Shown: positions 52,743 to 61,630 of the stretch, piece by piece
Layout: each line of letters opens with the position of its first letter
Numbering within the stretch: the stretch's first letter is position 1
DNA from: Pseudomonas tumuqii
GTDB lineage: Bacteria; Pseudomonadota; Gammaproteobacteria; Pseudomonadales; Pseudomonadaceae
Direction: 5' to 3'
Length of the DNA stretch: 64,000 nucleotides
Assembly: GCF_013184545.1 (NCBI RefSeq)
Contig: NZ_JAAOJA010000001.1
Location: forward strand, 1 to 64,000
Notes under the pieces: generated by a model
What the model saw: only the letters and a program-made list of their open reading frames with translations
What the model was told of the DNA's origin: nothing
The model's database searches: none
Program-made: the position numbers and the translations under genes

Positions 52743-54257
52743 TCAGGATTGGGAAAGGGTCAGCAGCATGGCCACGGCGCCGAAGAACAGGGCGACGGAG
52801 GAGGCCAACATGGTTTTCGACGACCAGCGATTGAGGGCCAGGTCGAAGCCCAGGGGGCTGCGCTCGAGCGTGGTCTTCTGCCGGGTCCAGCTCTGCTGGT
52901 CCATGTGGAACAGCGCGTACACCTTCATCAGCGAGCCGACGATCTGGTTGTAATAGAGCACCAGCGGGTACAGCGGATCGACCGGGTGCCCGGCGAACAC
53001 AAACAGCAGGCTGACCAGGCTGCGGGTCAGCAGCACCCAGAACAGGTAGACCAGCAGGAACTGGATGCCGAACAGCAGCGCCGCCACCAGGCAGGCGCTC
53101 AGGCCGAGCAGGCTGGTCCACATCGACAGGCGTTGGTCATAGAGCACGTACAGGGTGAACAGCCCCAGTTGGCGCAAGCCCAGCAGGCGGGTGGCGCGAA
53201 AGTTCTGCCGCAGCGAATTGCCGTACCAGCGAAACATCAGCTGGCGGGTGGCGCGCAGGAAGCTGCTGTCTGGCGGATGCTCGACGGTCAGGGTGTTGCT
53301 GTCGGGCACGTAGAAGGTGTCCCAGCCGGCGCGCATCAGGCTGAACCAGGAGGACTTGTCGTCGCCGGTGAGGAACTGGAAGCGGCCCAGGCGCCAGTGC
53401 TGGAGGAAGTCGGCCTCGACATCCCTGATGAAGTCCGGCTCGATCATCACGCTGGCGCGGAAGAACGACAGCCGCCCGGTCATGGTCAGCACGCGCCGCG
53501 ACAGGGCCATGGAGCACATGTTGATATGGCGTTGGGCGAAGCGCAGCGCGTGCCATTCGCGGATCAGCTTGCCGCCTTCGACCTGGCAGAACTCGTTGGT
53601 GGTGATGCCGCCGACGCTGGGCAGGTAGGCGAAGAATTTCACCGCATTGGCCACGCAGCCGGGCAGCAGCATGGTGTCGCCATCGACCACGCCGACCACC
53701 GCGTCGCCCCCCGGCATGCGTCGCGACAGGGCGCGGAAGGCGTGGGCCAGGCCGTCGCGCTTGCCGGTGCCGCGGGCGCGCACGATCAGCAGCTTGATGT
53801 CGGGGCGCTCGCGCACCTCGCGGCGCATGATCTGCTTGATCAGGTCCTCGTCGCCCTTCTCGACGATCGAGGCGATCACCGTGCAGGGCACTGGCAGGCG
53901 CTGGATCTCCTGAAACACCGACTGGTAGACCTTGAAGGTGGTCGGCGCGGGGATGCGGAAACTGGTCACCACCATATAAAGCTGCGAGGGCAGCGCCGCC
54001 TCGCCCAGGCGCTCGACCGCCTTGCGCATGGCCGGGAAGCGCCAGTGCAGGAAGTACATGCCGCGCAGGTAGTGGGCGATGGCGTTGCCATAGCGCCAGG
54101 TGCCGAGGGCGCCGATCAGTAAGATGAAGTTCTTGTGCTGCGGATCGAACAGCCCGGGGTCGAGCAGGCCGGCCAGCAGCATCAGGCTGGCGAGCAGCAG
54201 GCTCCAGCCGAGCAGCTGGCTGCAGGCGTCGTGCAGTCGCGAGTTGGGCTTGGGCAT
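52743..54257 (-). CDS. alg8: Mannuronan synthase Alg8 (glycosyltransferase family 2)
   Basis: 504-residue inner-membrane processive glycosyltransferase. Two N-terminal helices precede the GT-A domain. The UDP/GDP-binding region is VVGVVDGDTML, the catalytic acid region LTGDDKSSW, and the acceptor motif RQLMFRWYGN, a variant of QxxRW. Three or more C-terminal helices follow. It polymerises GDP-mannuronate from AlgD into polymannuronate and passes it across the membrane with Alg44. A 243-base gap with a hairpin separates it from algA. Confidence 0.95.
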   Translation of the reverse strand: MPKPNSRLHDACSQLLGWSLLLASLMLLAGLLDPGLFDPQHKNFILLIGALGTWRYGNAIAHYLRGMYFLHWRFPAMRKAVERLGEAALPSQLYMVVTSFRIPAPTTFKVYQSVFQEIQRLPVPCTVIASIVEKGDEDLIKQIMRREVRERPDIKLLIVRARGTGKRDGLAHAFRALSRRMPGGDAVVGVVDGDTMLLPGCVANAVKFFAYLPSVGGITTNEFCQVEGGKLIREWHALRFAQRHINMCSMALSRRVLTMTGRLSFFRASVMIEPDFIRDVEADFLQHWRLGRFQFLTGDDKSSWFSLMRAGWDTFYVPDSNTLTVEHPPDSSFLRATRQLMFRWYGNSLRQNFRATRLLGLRQLGLFTLYVLYDQRLSMWTSLLGLSACLVAALLFGIQFLLVYLFWVLLTRSLVSLLFVFAGHPVDPLYPLVLYYNQIVGSLMKVYALFHMDQQSWTRQKTTLERSPLGFDLALNRWSSKTMLASSVALFFGAVAMLLTLSQS

Positions 54258-54440
54258 GGCGTCAGCGTGCTCCTGTGCTGGTTACGGGGTGCTGGCCGCT
54301 ACGGCGAGCCCGGCACGCCGTGCGCCGGGAACGCGGGTTGCTCGAGCTGTTCGGTTGCGCGCGCATAGCCATACCCCTCGACCCTGCGGGCCGATCGATT
54401 GTGCATAGAGGCAGTCAGGCAAAGGTGCTGCGTGGTCGAG

Positions 54441-54459
54441 GCCTCCCGCAGTGGGAGGC
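54441..54459. other. Perfect hairpin in the algA-alg8 gap
   Basis: gcctccc / gggaggc, 7 bp with a 5-base loop, in the only large gap inside the alginate locus. It has no T-run, so attenuation, RNA processing or stability is likelier than termination. Confidence 0.5.
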
Positions 54460-54500
54460 TGGCGCCGTCGTGCGGCGCTTCGGCTCGCCTGGTGTTGCTG

Positions 54501-55949
54501 TCAACGCTTGAGCAGTTGTTCGCCCTCGCGCTGGCTGGCGCTGCGGCCGTAGACATCCTCCAGGCGCTGGATATCGTCTTCGCCGAGGTAGCTGCCGGAC
54601 TGCACTTCGATGATCTCCAGGGGGATCTTTCCCGGGTTGGCCAGGCGGTGCACCGAGGCGATGGGGATATAGGTCGACTGGTTTTCCGTGAGCAGGAAGC
54701 TCTGGTCGTCGCAGGTCACCTGCGCGGTGCCGGATACCACGATCCAGTGCTCGGCGCGGTGATGGTGCATCTGCAGCGAGAGTTGCGCACCGGGCTTGAC
54801 CGAGAGGTGCTTGACCTGGAAGCGCGAGCCGATATCGACCGAGTCGTAGGCGCCCCAGGGGCGGTAGACCTGGCTGTGGTTCTGCGCTTCCTGGCGCTCC
54901 TGGGCGGTGAGGTTGTTGACCAGCTGCTTGACCTCCTGGGTGCGCGCGCGGGGGACGATCATCAAGGCATCCTTGGTCTCGACCACCACCAGATCGTCCA
55001 GACCGATCAGGGTGACCAGCTTGTCGCCGCCATGCACCAGGCAGTTGTGGCAATCCTGCAGCAGCACATCGCCCTTGAGCACGTTGCCGTATTCGTCCTT
55101 GTCCTGCACATCCCACAGCGAGGACCAGCAACCGACATCGCTCCAGCCGGCCTGCAGGGGTACCACGCAGGCGCGCGTGGTGCGTTCCATGACCGCGTAG
55201 TCGATGGAATTGTCCGGGCAGCAGGCGAAGGTGGCCGGGTCGATGCGCACGAACTCCAGGTCGTTGCGGCTGCGCTCCAGGGCCAGCAGGCAGGTGTCGT
55301 AGATGTCCGGTTCGTGGCGTTTCAGTTCTTCCAGGTAGCGGCTGCAGCGGAACATGAACATGCCGCTGTTCCAGAAGTAGTCGCCGCTGGCGACGAATTC
55401 GCAGGCCTTGGCCTGGCACGGCTTCTCGACGAAGCGTTCGACCGCCAGCACCCCGGGTGGCAGGTCACCCGGTCCGGGATGGCTCTTGATGTAGCCGTAG
55501 CCGGTTTCCGGCGTGCTCGCCGGCACGCCGAACAGCACCAGCTCGCCCTGTTCGGCGGCGGCGCGGGCCAGTTCCAGGGCACGCTGCAGGGCCGGCTGAT
55601 CCTCCAGGACATGATCGGCGGGCAGCACCAGCAGCAGTTCGTCGCGGCCCTCGGCGAGCAGTTTCAGGGCGACGATGGCGATCGCCGGGGCGGTGTTGCG
55701 GCCGAACGGCTCGAGCAGCACCGCCTGCGCGGTGCCGCCGATGCGGGCGAGCTGCTCGCCGACGATGAAGCGGTGCTCCTCGTTGCACACCACGATGGGG
55801 GCGGCCATGCCCTCGCCGACGACCCGCAGCAGGGTCTGCTGGAACAGGGTCTGCGCACCGGTCAGGGCGAGGAACTGCTTGGGGTACAGCTTGCGTGACA
55901 AGGGCCAGAGGCGCGAGCCACTGCCGCCGGACAGGATCACTGGAATCAT
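54501..55949 (-). CDS. algA: Mannose-6-phosphate isomerase / mannose-1-phosphate guanylyltransferase AlgA
   Basis: 482-residue bifunctional enzyme. The N-terminal guanylyltransferase domain opens with MIPVILSGGSGSRLWPLSR and contains VEKPCQAKA. The C-terminal cupin-type isomerase has the metal region QMHHHRAEHWIVVSGTA. It supplies mannose-6-phosphate isomerisation and GDP-mannose, the substrate of AlgD. I start at the ATG at 55949 immediately before the nucleotide-binding motif. In other alginate operons algA is last; here it is second, 71 bases after algD. It could also serve another GDP-mannose pathway, but the setting favours alginate. Confidence 0.94.
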   Translation of the reverse strand: MIPVILSGGSGSRLWPLSRKLYPKQFLALTGAQTLFQQTLLRVVGEGMAAPIVVCNEEHRFIVGEQLARIGGTAQAVLLEPFGRNTAPAIAIVALKLLAEGRDELLLVLPADHVLEDQPALQRALELARAAAEQGELVLFGVPASTPETGYGYIKSHPGPGDLPPGVLAVERFVEKPCQAKACEFVASGDYFWNSGMFMFRCSRYLEELKRHEPDIYDTCLLALERSRNDLEFVRIDPATFACCPDNSIDYAVMERTTRACVVPLQAGWSDVGCWSSLWDVQDKDEYGNVLKGDVLLQDCHNCLVHGGDKLVTLIGLDDLVVVETKDALMIVPRARTQEVKQLVNNLTAQERQEAQNHSQVYRPWGAYDSVDIGSRFQVKHLSVKPGAQLSLQMHHHRAEHWIVVSGTAQVTCDDQSFLLTENQSTYIPIASVHRLANPGKIPLEIIEVQSGSYLGEDDIQRLEDVYGRSASQREGEQLLKR

Positions 55950-56020
55950 GGTCGTTCTCCTCGAAGGTGCTGCCCGCAGCGGGCGCACGCAGGGAATTCG
56001 CAGGGTTGGGTTAAGGGCGT

Positions 56021-57331
56021 CTACCAGCAGATGCCTTCGCTACCGTCACGGCTGGGATGCGCCATGAAGCCGACCAGGTCGACGACCTGCTTGCCATCCG
56101 GCACCTGCTGGGCGAGCACGCGGAAGCGCTCGTCGGCGTTGCCCAGGACGATGAGGTCGGCGCGCGCGACGACCCGCTCGAAATCACTGTCGAGCAGGGA
56201 CGACACATGGGGGATCTTCGCCTCGATGTAGTCCTTGTTCGCCCCGTGGACCCGGGCGTACTCGACGTTGCTGTCGTAGATGCTGAGGGCGTAGCCCTTG
56301 CCGATCAGCATCTCCGCCAGCTCCACCAGCGGGCTCTCGCGCAGGTCGTCGGTGCCGGCCTTGAAGCTCAGACCGAGCAGGGCAATGCGCTGCTTGGCGT
56401 GGCTGGAGATGATGTCGAAGGCGTGCTGCACCTGCGCGCCGTTGCTGCGCATCAGCGAGCCGATCAGCGGCACCTCGACGTCGAGCTGGCCGGCGCGGTA
56501 GGACAGGGCGCGCACGTCCTTGGGCAGGCAGGAGCCGCCGAAGGCGAAACCGGGCCGCAGGTAGTAGCGCGACAGATTGAGCTTGTGGTCCTGGCAGACC
56601 ACGTCCATCACCTCGCGGCCGTCGACGCCGACCGCCTTGGCGATATTGCCGATCTCGTTGGCGAAGGTCACCTTGGTGGCGTGCCAGACGTTGCAGCTGT
56701 ACTTGATCAGCTCGGCGACATCGATGCTCTTGCGCACGATGGGCGCGTCCAGCTCCTGGTAGAGCGCTTGCAGCAAGTCGCCGGAGCGCTGGTCGAGTTC
56801 GCCGATCACCGTCATCGGCGGATAGTTGTAGTCCTCGATGGCGGTGCTTTCGCGGAGGAACTCGGGGTTCACCGCCACGCCGAAATCGATGCCGGCGCGC
56901 TTGCCCGAACACTCTTCGAGAATCGGGATGACGACGTTCCTGACCGTTCCCGGCAACACCGTGCTGCGCACGACCACGCTGTGCCAGGCGGACTTCTCCC
57001 GCAGTGCGGCGCCCACCTGCGCACAGACCGATTCGATGAAGTGCAGGGCCAGGTCGCCGTTGCGCTTGCTCGGCGTGCCGACGCACAGCAGCGACAGTTC
57101 GCTGCTGTGCACCGCGGCCTGGACGTCGGTGCTGCCGCTCAGCGTACCGGCCTTGACGCCCGCTTCCAGCAGCGCCTGCAGGCCCGGTTCGACGATCGGC
57201 GATTTACCCTGGTTGATCAGATCGATCTTGCTCGGCGAGATGTCTACGCCGATTACCGCATGCCCGCGTGCCGACAGGCAGCCGGCACAGACCGCGCCGA
57301 CATAACCCAAGCCAAAGATGCTGATACGCAT
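56021..57331 (-). CDS. algD: GDP-mannose 6-dehydrogenase AlgD
   Basis: 436-residue enzyme, identical in length to the P. aeruginosa protein. The N-terminal Rossmann motif is ISIFGLGYVGAVCAGCLS, the catalytic Cys268 lies in FAFGGSCLPKDVRAL, and a second nucleotide-binding domain follows (LLGLSFKAGTDDLRESP). It oxidises GDP-mannose twice to GDP-mannuronate, the committed alginate precursor. It is the first gene of the locus. A possible AlgU-type promoter lies about 66-93 bases upstream, and GGAG precedes the start. Confidence 0.96.
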   Translation of the reverse strand: MRISIFGLGYVGAVCAGCLSARGHAVIGVDISPSKIDLINQGKSPIVEPGLQALLEAGVKAGTLSGSTDVQAAVHSSELSLLCVGTPSKRNGDLALHFIESVCAQVGAALREKSAWHSVVVRSTVLPGTVRNVVIPILEECSGKRAGIDFGVAVNPEFLRESTAIEDYNYPPMTVIGELDQRSGDLLQALYQELDAPIVRKSIDVAELIKYSCNVWHATKVTFANEIGNIAKAVGVDGREVMDVVCQDHKLNLSRYYLRPGFAFGGSCLPKDVRALSYRAGQLDVEVPLIGSLMRSNGAQVQHAFDIISSHAKQRIALLGLSFKAGTDDLRESPLVELAEMLIGKGYALSIYDSNVEYARVHGANKDYIEAKIPHVSSLLDSDFERVVARADLIVLGNADERFRVLAQQVPDGKQVVDLVGFMAHPSRDGSEGICW

Positions 57332-58045
57332 TGCTCCATCCCCTTACGGTGATCAACTTCAGGGCGCACGCAGCCAGCTGACAGGCGCCAGTTGAAAATC
57401 AGTTAGGGCAGTGATTCAAGGTTCGCCACAACCACAGTGGCGAAGGACATGAAGCGGGCAACCGCACTGAGTGCAGCTAAGGTCTGCCAACGGCTTCTTG
57501 TCGATCCACGCAGGGACAACAGAACTCTGCAGCGAGTAAGTCGGGCAGCAAAGCGAGGGCCGCCGTCTCGTTCAGAGTGAATGGTGTTTTATCGTTATTC
57601 TGTTCTGGCTTGGCGAAATTCAATCAATTCCACCTCACGAGTAGGGTCTTAGGCTAACAGTGCGCCGATGCCAGTCAATAAGTTGGCAAGAATGATTCGG
57701 CATAAGGGATTTAGGTCTTAGCTCGTCAAAAAAACGTCTTTGCGGCGTGACCGATTGGCTGGCGGTGATTGCCGCGGCGTTCGCTTTAATGGGCGGCGAG
57801 TGCTCTAGCCCTGGGGTTTTGCTCTGGTTAGCGGACTCGCCTGAGGGCGTGGCGAGTGTCGGCTGACCGCGGCAGAGGGTCGTCCACTGGTTGTCGCCGT
57901 CCGTCGGCTGGTCAGGTGAATATTTTCTGTGCCTGTGATGCGTCATGCAGGCGTCTCTCTGGGTAAGCCGCGGGCGGGCTTCTATACTGCCGCCACCTGG
58001 CATTGCCTGGATGCGCGGGCTTTTATCTGATCGGGAACGCACTGC
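57332..58045. other. Regulatory gap between algD and the divergent DUF2339 gene
   Basis: No gene is supported. The algD-proximal 330 bases are less GC-rich and should hold the promoter and regulator sites. ggtcttag occurs twice, near 57645 and 57713. The DUF2339-proximal side has TATACT at 57983-57988 as a possible -10 box. A long minus-strand frame starting inside the DUF2339 gene crosses this gap but is a composition artefact. Confidence 0.4.
57397..57424 (-). promoter_or_regulatory. Candidate AlgU (sigma22/RpoE-type) promoter of algD
   Basis: GAACCT, 16 bases, CTGATT on the minus strand. Compared with GAACTT-N16-TCTGA the -35 has one mismatch and the -10 keeps CTGA. The predicted start lies about 60 bases before the algD ATG. 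Confidence 0.35.
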
Positions 58046-61000
58046 ATGCAATGGATCTTCATGCTGGTCGGGCTGGTGCTGGGGGCTCTGGTTGCAGAGT
58101 CGCTGACTGGCGCGTTGTTGGCTGGCTTGGTCGGCCTGGGTATGGCTCAGGCGCTCAAGCTCAGGGGGCTGGAGGCACAGAACGCCGAGTTGGCAAAGCA
58201 GCTGAAAAGTTTCGCCGAGCGCTTCGAGCGAGGTACCCAGGCCATCCATGAGCGGCTGCTCAAGGTCGAGGCGCCGCCTGCGGCGGCGGATGAGTCGCCG
58301 CTGGCCACGGCGCCGGCGGCCGAGATGGCGCCCGTCACCGCCGAGCCTGCAGCCGAGGCGGAACTGACCTGGGAACTGCCGCCGGAGATTCTCGCGCAAG
58401 CCGAGGCCGAGCCCGCGCCGCCATCGGGCAGTAGCGACGCCTGGACCCGGGCGGCGGATCAACCAGGTGCCGCACCCGCTGCGCGCCAGCCGGTCGAGCC
58501 GCGCGAACCTTCGCCGCTCGAACGCGCCATCGACCGGGCCCAGGCCTGGCTGTTCGGGGGCAATACCGTGCTGCGCATCGGTGTGCTGCTGCTGTTCCTC
58601 GGCCTGGCCTTTCTCCTGCGCTACGCCACCGAAGGCATGGTGGTGCCGGTGCAGCTGCGTTACGCCGGGGTTGCGGCCAGCGCCATCGCCTTGCTCGGCC
58701 TGGGCTGGTGGTTGCGCCTGCGCAACCCGAACTACGGCCTGATGCTGCAAGGCGCGGGCATCGCCGTGCTGTACCTGACGATCTTCGCCGCCATGCGCCT
58801 GCATCCGTTGCTCGCGCCGGCGCAGGCGTTCGCCCTGCTGTTGCTCGTGACCCTCTGTTCGGCAATTCTCGCGGTGACGCAGAACGCCCTGGGGCTGGCG
58901 GCCGCGGCCGCGCTCGGCGGCTTTGCCGCGCCCATCCTGACCTCGACCGGCAGCGGCAACCATGTCGCGCTGTTCAGCTATTTCGTCCTGCTCAACAGCG
59001 CCATCCTGGCCATCGCCTGGTTCAAGACCTGGCGCCTGCTCAACCTGATCGGCTTCGTCGGCACCTTCGGCATTGGCTTCGCCTGGGGCCTGCGTTCCTA
59101 CACCCCGGAGTTGCTGGGGAGCAGCGAGCCGTTCCTGCTGCTGTTCTTCCTGATGTACGTGGTCATCGGCCTGTTGTTCGCCCGGCGCAAGCTGGGCGAG
59201 GCCGGGGCGGCGCCGCAGGAACGCGAGGCCTTGCTGCGCTGGGCGGCGCGCCAGGGTGATTATGTCGACGCGACTGTGCTGTTCGGTCCGCCGCTGGTGG
59301 GCTTCGGCCTGCAATTCGCGCTGGTGCAGCATCTCGAGTTCGCCGCCGCCTTCAGCGCGCTGGCGCTGGGATTGTTCTACCTCGGCCTGGCGCTGCTGCT
59401 GGCCAGGCGCACGGAAGGCCGCGCCCTGCTGCTGGTGGAAACCTGCCTGGCGCTGGGAGTGGTGTTCGGCAGCCTGGCGATTCCCCTGGGCCTGGATGCG
59501 CGCTGGACTTCGGCCGCCTGGGCGGTGGAGGGCGCCGGCATCTTCTGGCTGGGGTTGCGCCAGCGGCGCAGTCTGGCCCGTGCCTTCGCCCTGCTGTTGC
59601 AGGCGGGGGCGGCGCTGGCCTTTCTCGGCGAGCTGCGGCCGGGGCTGGATAGCCTGTTGACCGGCCCGGCGCTGGGCGCGCTGATGCTCGGCGCGGCGCT
59701 GCTGTTCAGCTTCTACGCGCTACGTCAGGCGGGTGAAGAACAGTCCTCGGCCTGGGAGCGGCGTGGCTTGCCGGTGTTGGCCTGCGCCGGCCTGGCGTTT
59801 CTCTACCTGCTCGCGCCGCTGTGGTTCAACGCCGAGGCCACGGCGATCAGCTGGGCCCTGGCCGGGCTGGCTAGCCTGTTGGTTGGCCTGCGCCTGCAGT
59901 CGCGCGCCTTCCTGTTCAGCGCCTTTGCCGTGCAGTTGCTCGGCGGGGCGCTGTTCCTGCTGCAGCTGGATGCGCCCTCGGGCATCGGCAGTGGCGCGTC
60001 TGGCGCCGGTTGGCGCGGCTTGCTGACCGCCTCGGTAATCGGCCTGGCGCTGATCGGCGGCATGCTGCTGGCGGCGCGCGATCGACAGGTCAGCCGCGAT
60101 AGGCGGCTGATGCGCGGGCTGTCGCTGGTCTTGCTGGTCGGGCTGCTGTTCGTCAACCTGGCGGTGCTGTTCGTCCTGCCCTGGCAGAGCGCCAGCGCGG
60201 TGTGGGGCGGCAGCGGCTTGTTGATCGTCTGGCTCAGTCTGCAGTTGCAGCAGCGCGCCGGTTTCGCCTTCGGCCTGTTGCTGCAGGGGTTCGGCGGCCT
60301 GTCCTTCCTGGTCGCCAGTCCGCTGCTGTTCGCCCCGCTCGGCGGCGAAGGCCTGCGTCCGCTGGCCCATGCCGGGTTCTGGACGCCGGCGGTGCTGGCC
60401 ATCGCCGCCCTGATCGGCGCCTGGCGCCTGCAGCAGGTGGCGCGCCGCGAGCAGGCCGCTGCGCTGTCTGCCAGGAGCCTGCAGCGCTTGTCGCAGCTGT
60501 TGCTGGTCTGGGGCGCTGGCTGGTGGGCGCTGAGCCTGGCCGGCGAAATCCTGCGTTTCGCCGCGCCGGCGCTGCAGGCGCCGCTGTTGCTGCTGGGCGC
60601 GGCCCTGAGTGTGGCGCTGTGGCTGCTGGTGGCCGTGCGGGTGCAGTGGCGGGCCATGGCGCTGCTGTGCACGCTGCTGGTGCCGGTGGCGGCGCTGATC
60701 CTGCTGTCTGCCTGGCACCTCGAGTATCACCCGCTGGCGGACTTCGGTTGGCTCGGCTGGGGCGCGCTGCTGGTCGTGCATCTGCTGGCGCTGCGGCGCC
60801 TGAGCGGTCTGCTGCCGGCCGGGGCGCTGAGCGCCGTCCATGTGCTGGGCTGCTGGCTGATCCTCGCGGTGCTGGCCCTGGAGCTGCGCTATCTGCTCTA
60901 TCTGCTATCGCAGCACTACAACGCCTGGCGCTGGCTGGGCTGGGCGCTGCTGCCGAGCCTGTATCTGCTTCTGATGGCGACCCCGCGCCAGTGGCCCTGG

Positions 61001-61630
61001 CCGGTAGCGGCGTATCCGCGCGAGTACCGCCTGTTGGTGGCGGCGCCGCTGGCGCTGCTGATGCTGGCCTGGTTCTGGCTGGCCAATATCGCCAGCGATG
61101 GCGCCGCCGAGCCGCTGTCTTATCTGCCGCTGCTCAACCCGCTGGAGCTGGGCTTGCTGATCAGCCTGGTCGCGGTGTTCCACTGGCTGCGCAGCGCCTT
61201 GGCGCAACTCGGCCTGGCCGCTGTGGCGCGGGGCCAGCTGGCCCAGTTGCTGGCCGGCATTTCGCTGTTTGCCCTGCTGACGGCGGCGGTGCTGCGCGCC
61301 TCCCACCATTGGGGCGGCGTGCCCTACCAGCTGCCGGCGCTGCTCGAGTCGATGCTGGTGCAGGCGGGCTTGTCCATCGTCTGGACCCTGATCGCCCTGC
61401 CGCTGATGATCGTCGGCCACCTGCGCGCGCGGCGCGAGCTGTGGCTGGTCGGTGCGGCCCTGATCGGCGTGGTGGTGGCCAAGCTGTTCTTCGTCGAGCT
61501 GGGCAATCAGGGCGGCCTGGAGCGCATCGTGTCCTTTATCGCGGTGGGCGTGTTGCTGTTGATCGTCGGCTATTTCGCGCCGCTGCCGCCCCGGCAGTCG
61601 GCGCCCGAAACGGAGCAGGTGCGGGTATGA
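58046..61630 (+). CDS. DUF2339 family multi-pass membrane protein
   Basis: 1194-residue integral membrane protein. A first helix at the N-terminus (about residues 4-35) is followed by a coiled coil (LEAQNAELAKQLKSFAERFERG) and a Pro/Ala/Glu-rich linker to about residue 165. Two to three dozen hydrophobic segments then run to the C-terminus. The DUF2339 block ILRIGVLLLFLGLAFLLRYATEG starts the membrane array. Function is unknown; such proteins are thought to act in envelope processes. Its stop overlaps the next start (ATGA), so the DUF3999 protein is a likely partner. Confidence 0.88.
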   Translation: MQWIFMLVGLVLGALVAESLTGALLAGLVGLGMAQALKLRGLEAQNAELAKQLKSFAERFERGTQAIHERLLKVEAPPAAADESPLATAPAAEMAPVTAEPAAEAELTWELPPEILAQAEAEPAPPSGSSDAWTRAADQPGAAPAARQPVEPREPSPLERAIDRAQAWLFGGNTVLRIGVLLLFLGLAFLLRYATEGMVVPVQLRYAGVAASAIALLGLGWWLRLRNPNYGLMLQGAGIAVLYLTIFAAMRLHPLLAPAQAFALLLLVTLCSAILAVTQNALGLAAAAALGGFAAPILTSTGSGNHVALFSYFVLLNSAILAIAWFKTWRLLNLIGFVGTFGIGFAWGLRSYTPELLGSSEPFLLLFFLMYVVIGLLFARRKLGEAGAAPQEREALLRWAARQGDYVDATVLFGPPLVGFGLQFALVQHLEFAAAFSALALGLFYLGLALLLARRTEGRALLLVETCLALGVVFGSLAIPLGLDARWTSAAWAVEGAGIFWLGLRQRRSLARAFALLLQAGAALAFLGELRPGLDSLLTGPALGALMLGAALLFSFYALRQAGEEQSSAWERRGLPVLACAGLAFLYLLAPLWFNAEATAISWALAGLASLLVGLRLQSRAFLFSAFAVQLLGGALFLLQLDAPSGIGSGASGAGWRGLLTASVIGLALIGGMLLAARDRQVSRDRRLMRGLSLVLLVGLLFVNLAVLFVLPWQSASAVWGGSGLLIVWLSLQLQQRAGFAFGLLLQGFGGLSFLVASPLLFAPLGGEGLRPLAHAGFWTPAVLAIAALIGAWRLQQVARREQAAALSARSLQRLSQLLLVWGAGWWALSLAGEILRFAAPALQAPLLLLGAALSVALWLLVAVRVQWRAMALLCTLLVPVAALILLSAWHLEYHPLADFGWLGWGALLVVHLLALRRLSGLLPAGALSAVHVLGCWLILAVLALELRYLLYLLSQHYNAWRWLGWALLPSLYLLLMATPRQWPWPVAAYPREYRLLVAAPLALLMLAWFWLANIASDGAAEPLSYLPLLNPLELGLLISLVAVFHWLRSALAQLGLAAVARGQLAQLLAGISLFALLTAAVLRASHHWGGVPYQLPALLESMLVQAGLSIVWTLIALPLMIVGHLRARRELWLVGAALIGVVVAKLFFVELGNQGGLERIVSFIAVGVLLLIVGYFAPLPPRQSAPETEQVRV

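Noticed and set aside
57635..59332. 565-residue minus-strand open frame across the algD upstream gap
   Set aside because: Mostly antisense to the DUF2339 gene, Gln/Arg-rich, with no recognisable domain.
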